NCBI GenBank assembly: GCA_963775505.1
Contig: CAVZIL010000011.1
Span: 1-64,000, forward strand
DNA length: 64,000 nt
From: JAIBJN01 sp963775505
GTDB taxonomy: Bacteria > Actinomycetota > Thermoleophilia > Gaiellales > Gaiellaceae
Reading direction: 5' to 3'
This document shows positions 45,508-52,831 of this stretch, piece by piece. Position 1 is the stretch's first letter; every line of letters begins with the position of its first letter. The notes under the pieces were generated by a model. The model saw only the letters and a list, made by a program, of their open reading frames with translations, did no database searches and was not told where the DNA came from. Made by a program: the position numbers and the translations under genes.

Positions 45508-46512
45508 GTGGACACCGCGGCGCTGCGCGCGCGGATCGAGGGGCACGTCCGCCGGCACGACTTGATCGCGCCCGGCGGCGAGGTCACGTGCCTCGTTTCA
45601 GGCGGCGCAGACTCGACGTGCCTCTGGCACTCGCTTCGGGGGCTCGGCTACCGCGTCTCCGCCCTCCACGTGCACCACCAGCTGCGCGGCGAGGAATCCG
45701 AGGCGGACGCCCGTTTCTGCGCCGAGCGGCTGGGGGCCGAGGTGGTCGACGCGCGGCCCGAGGGCCGCGCCACCGAGGCCGAGCTGCGCGAGCTCCGCTA
45801 CGCCGTGGAGGCCGGGCGCCTGCGCGCGACCGGTCACACGGCCTCGGACCAGGTCGAGACGATCCTCTACCGCCTCGCGACCAGCGGGACGACGAGCGGG
45901 ATTCGCGTCCGGCGCGACGACGGCGTCGTGCGCCCGTTGTTGACGGTCTGGCGCGAGGAGGCCGAGGCGTACTGCCGCGCCGAGGGCCTCGAGTTCCGCC
46001 TCGACTCCACCAACCCGGACACCGCGCGGGGGCTCATCCGGGCCGAGATCCTGCCCGCCCTGCGCCGACTCCACCCTGCCGCCGAGCGGAACGTGATGGC
46101 CGCTCTCGAGGAGGGCGACCGGCTGCCGAGACCGGTCGAGAGAGCGGTGTTAGAGTTGCTCGCCTCTCGTGAGGGATCGAAGCGTCTCGACCTGGGCGAC
46201 GGCCGCGTGGCGGTAAGGGAGTACGAGAGCGTCTGGCTCGAGCGCGGCCCCGTGCCGCTCGAGGGCCGGGTGCGCTGGGGTCCCTGGACGCTCGAATCCA
46301 CGCGCCCGGGCCTCCAAGTCCGCGGCTGGCGGCCGGGCGACCGGCTCGCCGGGCGCGGCCGCAAGATCCAGGACGTCTTCGTCGACGCCAAGGTGCCCCG
46401 CTCCGAGCGCGAGGCCTGGCCGCTGGTCGTCCGCGGCGACGAGGTGGTCGCCGTGCCCGGGATCGCCGAGGCCCCCGGCTACGAGGGCGCCGTCACCGGA
46501 GCCCGAGAATGA
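45508..46512 (+). CDS. tilS: tRNA(Ile)-lysidine synthase
   Basis: 334 residues. It converts the CAU anticodon of a minor tRNA-Ile to lysidine-AU. The PP-loop SGGADST is at residues 31-37, with ALHVHHQLRG and the C-terminal WRPGDRLAGRGRKIQDVFVD typical of the family. ATGA overlap with hpt; the tilS-hpt-ftsH order is common in bacteria. Confidence 0.94.
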   Translation: MDTAALRARIEGHVRRHDLIAPGGEVTCLVSGGADSTCLWHSLRGLGYRVSALHVHHQLRGEESEADARFCAERLGAEVVDARPEGRATEAELRELRYAVEAGRLRATGHTASDQVETILYRLATSGTTSGIRVRRDDGVVRPLLTVWREEAEAYCRAEGLEFRLDSTNPDTARGLIRAEILPALRRLHPAAERNVMAALEEGDRLPRPVERAVLELLASREGSKRLDLGDGRVAVREYESVWLERGPVPLEGRVRWGPWTLESTRPGLQVRGWRPGDRLAGRGRKIQDVFVDAKVPRSEREAWPLVVRGDEVVAVPGIAEAPGYEGAVTGARE

Positions 46513-47090
46513 GCTCGGTCAACGAGCTCACCGCGGCCGTCTCGGAGATCCTCATCGACGAGGACACCCTCCAGGGGCGGATCGCCGAGCTGGGCGCGGA
46601 GATCGGCGACGACTACCGGGGCCGGGACCTCCTCCTCGTCGGCGTCCTCAAGGGCGCCGTCTTCTTCATGGCCGACCTCATGCGCCGCATCGACGTTCCC
46701 TGCGAGGTCGACTTCATGGCCATCTCGAGCTACGGCGCCGGGGTCGACTCCTCCGGCGTCGTCAGGATCCTCAAGGACCTCGACATGTCGATCGAGGGGC
46801 GGAACGTCCTCGTCGTCGAGGACATCATCGACTCCGGGCTGACGCTCTCCTACCTGCTTCGGAACCTCGAGGCCCGTGAGCCCGCGTCTCTCGAGATCTG
46901 CGCGCTCCTCACGAAGCCGGCGCGCCGCGAGATCGACATCCACTGCCGCTACACGGGCTTCGAGATCCCCAACAAGTTCGTGATCGGCTACGGGCTCGAC
47001 TTCGCGGAGCGCTACCGAAACCTGCCGTTCGTGGGCGTCCTCCGGGACGAACTGGCCGCGCAGGCGGAGGAAATGGGCGAGACGGTCTGA
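46509..47090 (+). CDS. hpt: hypoxanthine phosphoribosyltransferase
   Basis: 193 residues. Purine salvage. The PRPP-binding loop is VLVVEDIIDSGLTLSYLL, and the GVLKGAVFFMADL and YGLDFAERYRNLPFVG segments are conserved. Its ATG overlaps the tilS stop. Confidence 0.94.
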   Translation: MSSVNELTAAVSEILIDEDTLQGRIAELGAEIGDDYRGRDLLLVGVLKGAVFFMADLMRRIDVPCEVDFMAISSYGAGVDSSGVVRILKDLDMSIEGRNVLVVEDIIDSGLTLSYLLRNLEAREPASLEICALLTKPARREIDIHCRYTGFEIPNKFVIGYGLDFAERYRNLPFVGVLRDELAAQAEEMGETV

Positions 47091-47179
47091 AAGCCGGGAC
47101 GTAACGAAACCCTCATCCGCAGCCGCTCTGGAGCCGAATACTAGGCTGCTACGCTTCGACCAGGCCTGAGGTCCTGTCT

Positions 47180-49144
47180 TTGAGCCGTTTTTTCCGCAGC
47201 GCACTCTTCCCGCTCATCGTCATCGTTCTGCTCGTCTACCTGGCGTCGCAGACCCTGCTGCCGCGCTCCGAGGAGCCGGACAAGTGGACGTACAGCCAGT
47301 TGAAGCAGGAGATCAGCGCGAACCCGGGGAGCTTCGAGGAGGTCGTCTTCAACCCGAAGGGGCGCTCGATCGAGGCCATTCAGACCTCGAGCGGCGAGGA
47401 GACGAAGATCAAGGTCAACTACCCGAGTGACCAGTCGCAGATCGAGTTTGAGAACCTGCTCGACGAAGAGGGGGTTGCGTACGACTCGAAGGGCACCGGC
47501 CAGAACGCGTGGTGGTCGATCCTCACGTACCTGCTGCCGTTCGTCCTCTTCTTCGGCTTCTGGATCTTCCTGATGAACCAGGTACAGGGCGGCGGCTCGA
47601 AGGTGATGAGCTTCGGCAAGAGCCGCGCGAAGCGCGTGGCGCCCGACTCGCCGAAGATCACCTTCAAGGACGTGGCCGGCGTGGACGAGGCGGTCGAGGA
47701 GCTGCACGAGATCAAGGAGTTCCTCGAGAACCCAAAGAAGTTCCAGGCGCTCGGCGCGCGCATCCCCAAGGGCGTCCTCCTCTACGGGCCGCCCGGCACC
47801 GGGAAGACGCTGCTCGCGCGCTCGGTCGCCGGCGAGGCGGGCGTGCCGTTCTTCTCCATCTCGGGCTCCGACTTCGTCGAGATGTTCGTGGGCGTCGGCG
47901 CCTCCCGCGTGCGCGACCTCTTCGAGCAGGCCAAGCAGGCGAGCCCCTGCATCATCTTCATGGACGAGATCGACGCCGTGGGCCGCCACCGCGGCGCCGG
48001 CCTGGGCGGCGGGCACGACGAGCGCGAGCAGACCCTGAACCAGCTCCTCGTCGAGATGGACGGCTTCGAGATGAAGGACAACATCATCCTCATCGCCGCC
48101 ACGAACCGCCCTGACATCCTCGACCCGGCGCTGCTCCGGCCCGGGCGCTTCGACCGCCAGATCGTCGTCGACCGGCCCGACCGGAACGGCCGCCGCAAGA
48201 TCCTCGAGGTGCACACGAAGGGCAAGCCGATCGACAACGCCATCGATCTCGACACGCTCGCGGCCGGCACCCCCGGCTTCACTGGCGCCGACCTGGCGAA
48301 CCTCGTCAACGAGGCGGCGCTCCTCGCGGCCCGCCGCGGGAGGAAGACGATCGGCGAGCTCGAGCTCGAGGAAGGGATCATGCGCGTCATCGCGGGGCCG
48401 GAGAAGAAGACGCGCCTCCTGTCCGAGCACGAGCGCAAGGTCACGGCCTACCACGAGATGGGACATGCCCTCGTCGGCCATCACCTGCCGAACTGCGACG
48501 CCGTCCACAAGATCTCGATCATCAGCCGCGGCCAGGCGCTCGGCTACACGATTTCGCTCCCGGCCGAGGACAAGTTCCTGACGACGAAGTCGGCGCTCAT
48601 GGACCAGATGGCGATGACTCTCGGCGGCCGCGCCGCGGAGGAGCTCGTCTTCCACGAGGTCACGACCGGCGCCGCCAACGACATCGAGAAGGTGACCGCG
48701 ACCTCGAAGCACATGGTCATGCGCTACGGCATGAGCGAGAAGCTCGGCCCGCGGATGCTGGGCCGCAACCACGACATGCCGTTCCTCGGCCGCGACATGG
48801 GCTCGGAGCCGGACTACTCCGAGGAGATCGCGCGCGAGATCGACGACGAGATCCGCCGGGTGATCGAGGAGGCCCACGACCGCGCCCGCCAGGTGCTCGC
48901 CGAGCACCTGGAGGAGCTTCACAAGCTCTCGGAGCTCCTGATCGAGCGCGAGACGATCGACAAGGACCAGTTCGAGCGGCTCCTCGCCGGCGAGTCGCCT
49001 GAGACCGTCTTCCCGGAGGACGAGCAGGAGCCCGCGGCGGAGGACGAGGCCGAGAAGAAGCCGCGCGCCGAGCCCAAGCCGCGTCCCTTCCCCATTCCGG
49101 GCGCGACGATGCAGCCCCCGCCCGAGCCCGAGGGCGCGAACTAG
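47180..49144 (+). CDS. ftsH: ATP-dependent zinc metalloprotease FtsH
   Basis: 654 residues. A membrane protease that removes damaged membrane proteins. Two spans (about 7-23 and 113-137) flank the periplasmic domain. Walker A GPPGTGKT is near residues 203-210, Walker B is IIFMDEID, and the zinc site HEMGH is at about 425-429. The C-terminus ends in a Pro/Lys/Glu tail. TTG start; TACGCT about 30 nt upstream could be its -10. Confidence 0.95.
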   Translation: MSRFFRSALFPLIVIVLLVYLASQTLLPRSEEPDKWTYSQLKQEISANPGSFEEVVFNPKGRSIEAIQTSSGEETKIKVNYPSDQSQIEFENLLDEEGVAYDSKGTGQNAWWSILTYLLPFVLFFGFWIFLMNQVQGGGSKVMSFGKSRAKRVAPDSPKITFKDVAGVDEAVEELHEIKEFLENPKKFQALGARIPKGVLLYGPPGTGKTLLARSVAGEAGVPFFSISGSDFVEMFVGVGASRVRDLFEQAKQASPCIIFMDEIDAVGRHRGAGLGGGHDEREQTLNQLLVEMDGFEMKDNIILIAATNRPDILDPALLRPGRFDRQIVVDRPDRNGRRKILEVHTKGKPIDNAIDLDTLAAGTPGFTGADLANLVNEAALLAARRGRKTIGELELEEGIMRVIAGPEKKTRLLSEHERKVTAYHEMGHALVGHHLPNCDAVHKISIISRGQALGYTISLPAEDKFLTTKSALMDQMAMTLGGRAAEELVFHEVTTGAANDIEKVTATSKHMVMRYGMSEKLGPRMLGRNHDMPFLGRDMGSEPDYSEEIAREIDDEIRRVIEEAHDRARQVLAEHLEELHKLSELLIERETIDKDQFERLLAGESPETVFPEDEQEPAAEDEAEKKPRAEPKPRPFPIPGATMQPPPEPEGAN

Positions 49145-49154
49145 GCCTTCTCCG

Positions 49155-49697
49155 TTGAGGCGGTTCCTGCTGGCCCTTGCCGGAGCGCTCCTGCTCGCGG
49201 GCTGCGGTGGCACGGAGACGGTCACCGTGACGGTCTCGGAGACCGAGACGGAGACCGTGACGACGACGGAGACGACGACCGCGCCCGTCGCGGTCGGCCT
49301 CCCGCAGCCGGTCGCGGAGACGCACGCCGCGCTGCTCGCGGCCGCCGAGTCCGGCGACTACGAGGCGCTCCGCCCACTCATCCCGGACGAGTTCTCGTAC
49401 ACGTTTGGCGCTCCTGAGGAGGACGATCCCATCGCGTACTGGCAGGAGCTCGAAGAGGCGGGGGAGGAGAGCCCCATCGAGATCCTCGCGCGAATCCTCG
49501 AGCTCCCGTACACCCTCTCGGGCGGAATGTACGTCTGGCCGTTCGCCTTCGACAAGACCGAGGACGAGCTCACCCGCCACGAGCGCCGGCTGCTCGGCGA
49601 CCTCGCCGTCTACTCGGGCGCCGGGAGCGGCTACCTCGGCTGGCGGGCCGGCATCGAGCCCGACGGCACCTGGCGCTTCTTCATCGCAGGCGACTAA
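49155..49697 (+). CDS. lipoprotein of unknown function
   Basis: 180 residues. A lipoprotein signal with lipobox LLAGC (Cys about residue 17) is followed by a Thr/Val/Glu linker and a globular domain containing YEALRPLIPDEFSYTFG and GWRAGIEPDGTWRFFIAGD. I do not recognise the family. TTG start, 10 nt after ftsH. Confidence 0.75.
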   Translation: MRRFLLALAGALLLAGCGGTETVTVTVSETETETVTTTETTTAPVAVGLPQPVAETHAALLAAAESGDYEALRPLIPDEFSYTFGAPEEDDPIAYWQELEEAGEESPIEILARILELPYTLSGGMYVWPFAFDKTEDELTRHERRLLGDLAVYSGAGSGYLGWRAGIEPDGTWRFFIAGD

Positions 49698-49736
49698 GAG
49701 CCATCCTGTTAGGAGCTCTGACCGCCGCTCGTAGGG

Positions 49737-49742
49737 TACGGT
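49737..49742 (+). promoter_or_regulatory. -10 hexamer, leaderless start of folP
   Basis: TACGGT ends 6 nt before GTG at 49749. Confidence 0.5.
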
Positions 49743-49748
49743 TGCGCC

Positions 49749-50567
49749 GTGCGACCCCCGCTGGAGCAGGCCTTTCCCCGGCCGGCAGTGGTCGGGGTGG
49801 TGAACGTGACGCCGGACTCGTTCTCGGACGGAGGGCATTACCTCCGGCCGGAGGCGGCCTCCGCGCTCGCCCTCGGCTTCCTGGACGAGGGGGCCGACGT
49901 CGTGGACGTCGGCGGAGAGTCCACGCGACCGGGCTCCGAGGGGATCTCCGCCGGGGAGGAGCTCAGCAGGATCGAGCCCGTGCTGGAGAGTCTGCGTGGG
50001 TTCCCGGTCTCCGTCGACACCTCGAAGGCCCCGGTCGCGCGCCGCGCGCTCGAGCTGGGAGCGGCGATGGTCAACGACGTGACCGCCCTGCGCGGGGATC
50101 CCGAGCTCGCGGGCGTCGTCGCCGACGCGGGCGCGTACCTCTGCCTCATGCACATGCTCGGCGAGCCGCGCACGATGCAGGACGATCCTCGCTACGACGA
50201 CGTCGTCTCCGAGGTCAAGGCATTTCTGGAGGAGCGGCTCGCCGTCGCCGTCGAGGCCGGGATCCCGGAGGGCCACGTCTGCCTCGATCCCGGCATCGGC
50301 TTCGGCAAGACCGTCGAGCACAACGTCGAGCTGCTGGCCCGGCTCGACGAGATCGTTGCGATCGGGCGGCCGGTGCTCGTCGGTGCTTCCCGCAAGCGCT
50401 TCCTCGGCCGCCTGCTCGGCGACCCGGAAGCGCTCACCGGCCCCGTCTCGGCGGGCGTCGCCGTCGCCGTCCTCGCCTTCGAGCGCGGAGGGTCCTTGTT
50501 CCGGGTCCACGACGTCCGCCAGCACGTGGAGGCCCTCGCGGCGGCTCGCGCGGTGGTTCACGCATGA
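49749..50567 (+). CDS. folP: dihydropteroate synthase
   Basis: 272 residues. It joins p-aminobenzoate to the pterin in folate synthesis, the sulfonamide target. GVVNVTPDSFSDGG, VGGESTRPGS and the C-terminal GASRKRFLG are the catalytic motifs. It starts a folP-folB-folK run. Its stop overlaps the ATG of the folP/folB junction element. Confidence 0.95.
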   Translation: MRPPLEQAFPRPAVVGVVNVTPDSFSDGGHYLRPEAASALALGFLDEGADVVDVGGESTRPGSEGISAGEELSRIEPVLESLRGFPVSVDTSKAPVARRALELGAAMVNDVTALRGDPELAGVVADAGAYLCLMHMLGEPRTMQDDPRYDDVVSEVKAFLEERLAVAVEAGIPEGHVCLDPGIGFGKTVEHNVELLARLDEIVAIGRPVLVGASRKRFLGRLLGDPEALTGPVSAGVAVAVLAFERGGSLFRVHDVRQHVEALAAARAVVHA

Positions 50568-50704
50568 GCGTCGCTCGCCTTGGGCTCGCTCCCGTGGGAG
50601 AAACCATGTTTCCCCCACGGACCCCCTTCACTGATCCCGTGAGGGAACCTCCCGGTTCCCTCACACACCCTCCAGACGCTCACGGGCCGGTGGGCCCGTG
50701 AGCG
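50564..50704 (+). mobile_element. three-hairpin insertion with RTGAGCG duplication and 45-codon ORF (folP/folB)
   Basis: ATGAGCG (50564-50570) and GTGAGCG (50698-50704) flank the insertion. Inside are hairpin A (50592-50620, 13-nt arms, one mismatch), hairpin B (50639-50664, GTGAGGGAACC / GGTTCCCTCAC, perfect) and hairpin C (50678-50703, 11-bp, perfect). The 3' arm of C contains the folB start codon. The ORF from ATG 50564 (overlapping the folP TGA) ends at TGA 50699-50701, overlapping the folB GTG: 45 aa. Confidence 0.7.
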
Positions 50705-51060
50705 AGGTCGTGATCGAGGTGCGCGGGCTCGAGCTGCTCGGCTTCCACGGAGCTCTCGAGGTGGAGCAGCGCGCCGGCCAGCGCTTCGTCTTCGACGTCA
50801 GGCTCGTCGCGCACGACGCGGGCGTCCGCAGCGACCAGCTGGCGGACACCGTGGACTACACGGCCGTCGTCGCCCGGGTTCGAGAGATCAACTCCGGGCA
50901 CCGCTTCAACCTGATCGAGGCGCTCGCGGCGGCGATCGCCGACGACCTCATGGAGCGCTTCCCGGTCTCGCGGGTCCGCGTCCGCGTCCGCAAGCCGCAG
51001 GTCCAGCTCGGCGCCGCTGTCGAGTTCACGGCCGCGACGGTCGACCGCACCAGCCGTTGA
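50698..51060 (+). CDS. folB: dihydroneopterin aldolase
   Basis: 120 residues. Folate synthesis. LELLGFHGALEVEQRAGQ and YTAVVARVREI and NLIEALAAAIADDL are family motifs. The GTG at 50698 lies in the stem of hairpin C and overlaps the stop of the junction ORF, so its translation is probably coupled to that ORF. Its TGA overlaps the folK TTG. Confidence 0.93.
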   Translation: MSEVVIEVRGLELLGFHGALEVEQRAGQRFVFDVRLVAHDAGVRSDQLADTVDYTAVVARVREINSGHRFNLIEALAAAIADDLMERFPVSRVRVRVRKPQVQLGAAVEFTAATVDRTSR

Positions 51061-51521
51061 CGCGGGCCTACGTCGGCCTCGGCGCGAACCTCGGCGACCG
51101 CGAAGCGACCATCCGCAGGGCGGTCGAGCGGCTCGTAGTCGAGCCGGGGATCGAGGTCGTCGCCGTCTCGACGCTCCGCGAGACCGACCCGGTGGGCTAC
51201 GCGGACCAGCCGCGCTTCCTGAACGGCGCCATGGCGGTAGAGACCGGCCTCTCCCCGCGCGACCTGCTCGGCCGGCTGCTCGACGTCGAACGGGAGCTCG
51301 GCCGCGAGCGTCAGGCGGGCTCCCGCTACGGCCCGCGCACGATCGACCTCGACCTCCTTCTCTACGGAGACGTCGTCGTGGACGAACCCGGCCTGACCGT
51401 CCCGCACGCCCGTTTGGCCGAGCGGCGCTTCGCCCTGGAGCCGCTCCACGAGCTGGATCCGAGCCTCCGGCTCCCGGACGGCCGAGCGGTGCAGGAACTG
51501 CTCGCCTCGCAGTTACAATGA
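51057..51521 (+). CDS. folK: 2-amino-4-hydroxy-6-hydroxymethyldihydropteridine pyrophosphokinase
   Basis: 154 residues. Folate synthesis. YVGLGANLGDREATI at the N-terminus and RYGPRTIDLDLLLYGD plus VPHARLAERRFALEPL are signatures. The TTG start overlaps the folB stop (TTGA). The stop overlaps an ATG of the next gene. Confidence 0.94.
   Translation: MTRAYVGLGANLGDREATIRRAVERLVVEPGIEVVAVSTLRETDPVGYADQPRFLNGAMAVETGLSPRDLLGRLLDVERELGRERQAGSRYGPRTIDLDLLLYGDVVVDEPGLTVPHARLAERRFALEPLHELDPSLRLPDGRAVQELLASQLQ
51514..51519 (+). promoter_or_regulatory. -10 hexamer inside folK end, leaderless start of DUF2469 gene
   Basis: TACAAT ends 7 nt before the ATG at 51527. Confidence 0.45.
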
Positions 51522-51895
51522 GGCCCATGTCCCACCTCGACGAGCTCGACGAGTACGAGGCAGACCTCGAGCTCCGGCTGAAGAGGGAGTACTCGGCCGT
51601 CTTCGCTCTCTTCCGGTACTGCATCGTCACGCAGGACTCGACGTACCTCTGCAACCGGCACGAGCTGAAGGTCCTGCCGCAGACCACGTACCCGTTCTTC
51701 CACCTGATCATGGAGGACGTGTGGGTCTGGGACAAGAACCGGCCGACCCGGATCATCCCTCGCGCCGAGGTCTACACGTCGAGCGACGTGACGATCGAGG
51801 AGCTGCGCGGCGAGGGCGACGGCCCCGCGCTCACCCCGGAGGCGCTCGCGCAGAAGCTCGGCGAGACCCTCGGCGGCGACGAAGAGCAGCTCTAG
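51518..51895 (+). CDS. DUF2469 family protein
   Basis: 125 residues from ATG 51518 or 122 from ATG 51527. Actinobacterial family of unknown function. DEYEADLELRLKREYSAVFALF and the central FHLIMEDVWVWDKNRPTRII are diagnostic. ATG 51518 makes an ATGA overlap with folK, while 51527 fits the TACAAT hexamer and the family start (MSHLDELDEYE). The TAG stop precedes the third 168-nt junction ORF. Confidence 0.88.
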   Translation: MRPMSHLDELDEYEADLELRLKREYSAVFALFRYCIVTQDSTYLCNRHELKVLPQTTYPFFHLIMEDVWVWDKNRPTRIIPRAEVYTSSDVTIEELRGEGDGPALTPEALAQKLGETLGGDEEQL

Positions 51896-52068
51896 TCAGA
51901 TGCTCGGCCGGCGACCAGCGCACCCGCGGCTGGCGGCTGCCACGCTGCGCCGGATCGTCGCGCTCGCCCTTGCACGTACTACCGGTACGCGACTGCGGGC
52001 GATCGCGGCGCCCGGCTTGGTCGCAGCCGTCCCCGTCGGGCACGCCGGCCACCGGCCAAGCATCTAGT
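51892..52068 (+). mobile_element. palindromic junction element with CTAGT duplication and 55-codon ORF (DUF2469/coaX)
   Basis: CTAGT flanks both ends (51892-51896 and 52064-52068), consistent with a duplicated stop/start overlap. Inner ends pair as AGATGCTCGGCCGG / CCGGCCAAGCATCT (13 of 14). The centre has CGTAC TACC GGTACG. No clear sequence similarity to the 4802/18959 pair was seen. Confidence 0.6.
51900..52067 (+). CDS. 55-aa junction ORF (DUF2469/coaX), possibly translated
   Basis: ATG at 51900, 4 nt after the DUF2469 stop, to TAG 52065-52067, overlapping the coaX GTG by one base. The ORF is exactly 168 nt, the same as the tuf/rpsJ and rpsK/rpsD elements, though the sequence differs (contains LRRIVALALARTTGTRLRAI). 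The basic, Ala/Leu-rich peptide has no known domain. Its role may be to keep ribosomes moving to coaX. Confidence 0.35.
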   Translation: MLGRRPAHPRLAAATLRRIVALALARTTGTRLRAIAAPGLVAAVPVGHAGHRPSI

Positions 52069-52831
52069 GCTGCTGGCCGTCGACGTCGGCAACACGCAGA
52101 CGGTCCTGGGCCTGTACGACGCCGAGCGGCTGGTGGAGCACTGGCGCGTCGCCACCGAGGCCGAGCGCACCGGCGACGAGCTCGGCGTCGTCGTCGGTCA
52201 GCTGCTCGAGCTGCGGGACCGCGGCTTCGAGGACATCTCCGGGGTCTGCCTCTCCTCGACGGTGCCGCCGCTCGTACGGGCGTACGAGGAGTTCGCGCGG
52301 GACTACGCCCGGGCGCCGCTCCTCGTTCTCGGGCCGGGGGCGAAGACCGGGATCCCGATCGTGTACGACGACCCGCGCGAGGTCGGCCCCGACCGCATCG
52401 CGAACGCCGTGGCCGCGCGCGAGCGCTACGGGGCGCCGTGCATCGTGGTGGACTTCGGGACGTCGACCAACTTCGACATCGTCTCCGCCGCGGGGGAGTA
52501 CGTCGGCGGTGTCCTCGCGCCCGGGATCGAGGTCTCCATGGAGGCGCTCTTCGCCCGGGCCGCGCGGCTCGTCCAGGTGGACTTCTCGCCGCCCCCGTCG
52601 GTGATCGGCAAGACGACGGTGGCCGGGCTACAGTCGGGGATGGTCTACGGCTTCGCGGGCCAGGTGGACGGCATCGTCAGACGGGTGCGCGCCGAGATCG
52701 GCGCCACGGCCCCGGTCGTCGCCACGGGCGGTCTCGCCGAGCTGATCGCGCCGCACGCGGAGACGATCGACACCGTCGACCCGCTGCTGACGCTCGAAGG
52801 CCTACGCCTCGTCTGGGACCGGAACGGCTGA
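52067..52831 (+). CDS. coaX: type III pantothenate kinase
   Basis: 254 residues. First step of coenzyme A synthesis. LLAVDVGNTQTVLGLYD is the N-terminal phosphate-binding loop and VDFGTSTNFD the second. GPDRIANAVAARERYG is conserved. The GTG start overlaps the junction ORF. The end overlaps the convergent cyclase fusion gene by 30 nt. Confidence 0.94.
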   Translation: MLLAVDVGNTQTVLGLYDAERLVEHWRVATEAERTGDELGVVVGQLLELRDRGFEDISGVCLSSTVPPLVRAYEEFARDYARAPLLVLGPGAKTGIPIVYDDPREVGPDRIANAVAARERYGAPCIVVDFGTSTNFDIVSAAGEYVGGVLAPGIEVSMEALFARAARLVQVDFSPPPSVIGKTTVAGLQSGMVYGFAGQVDGIVRRVRAEIGATAPVVATGGLAELIAPHAETIDTVDPLLTLEGLRLVWDRNG

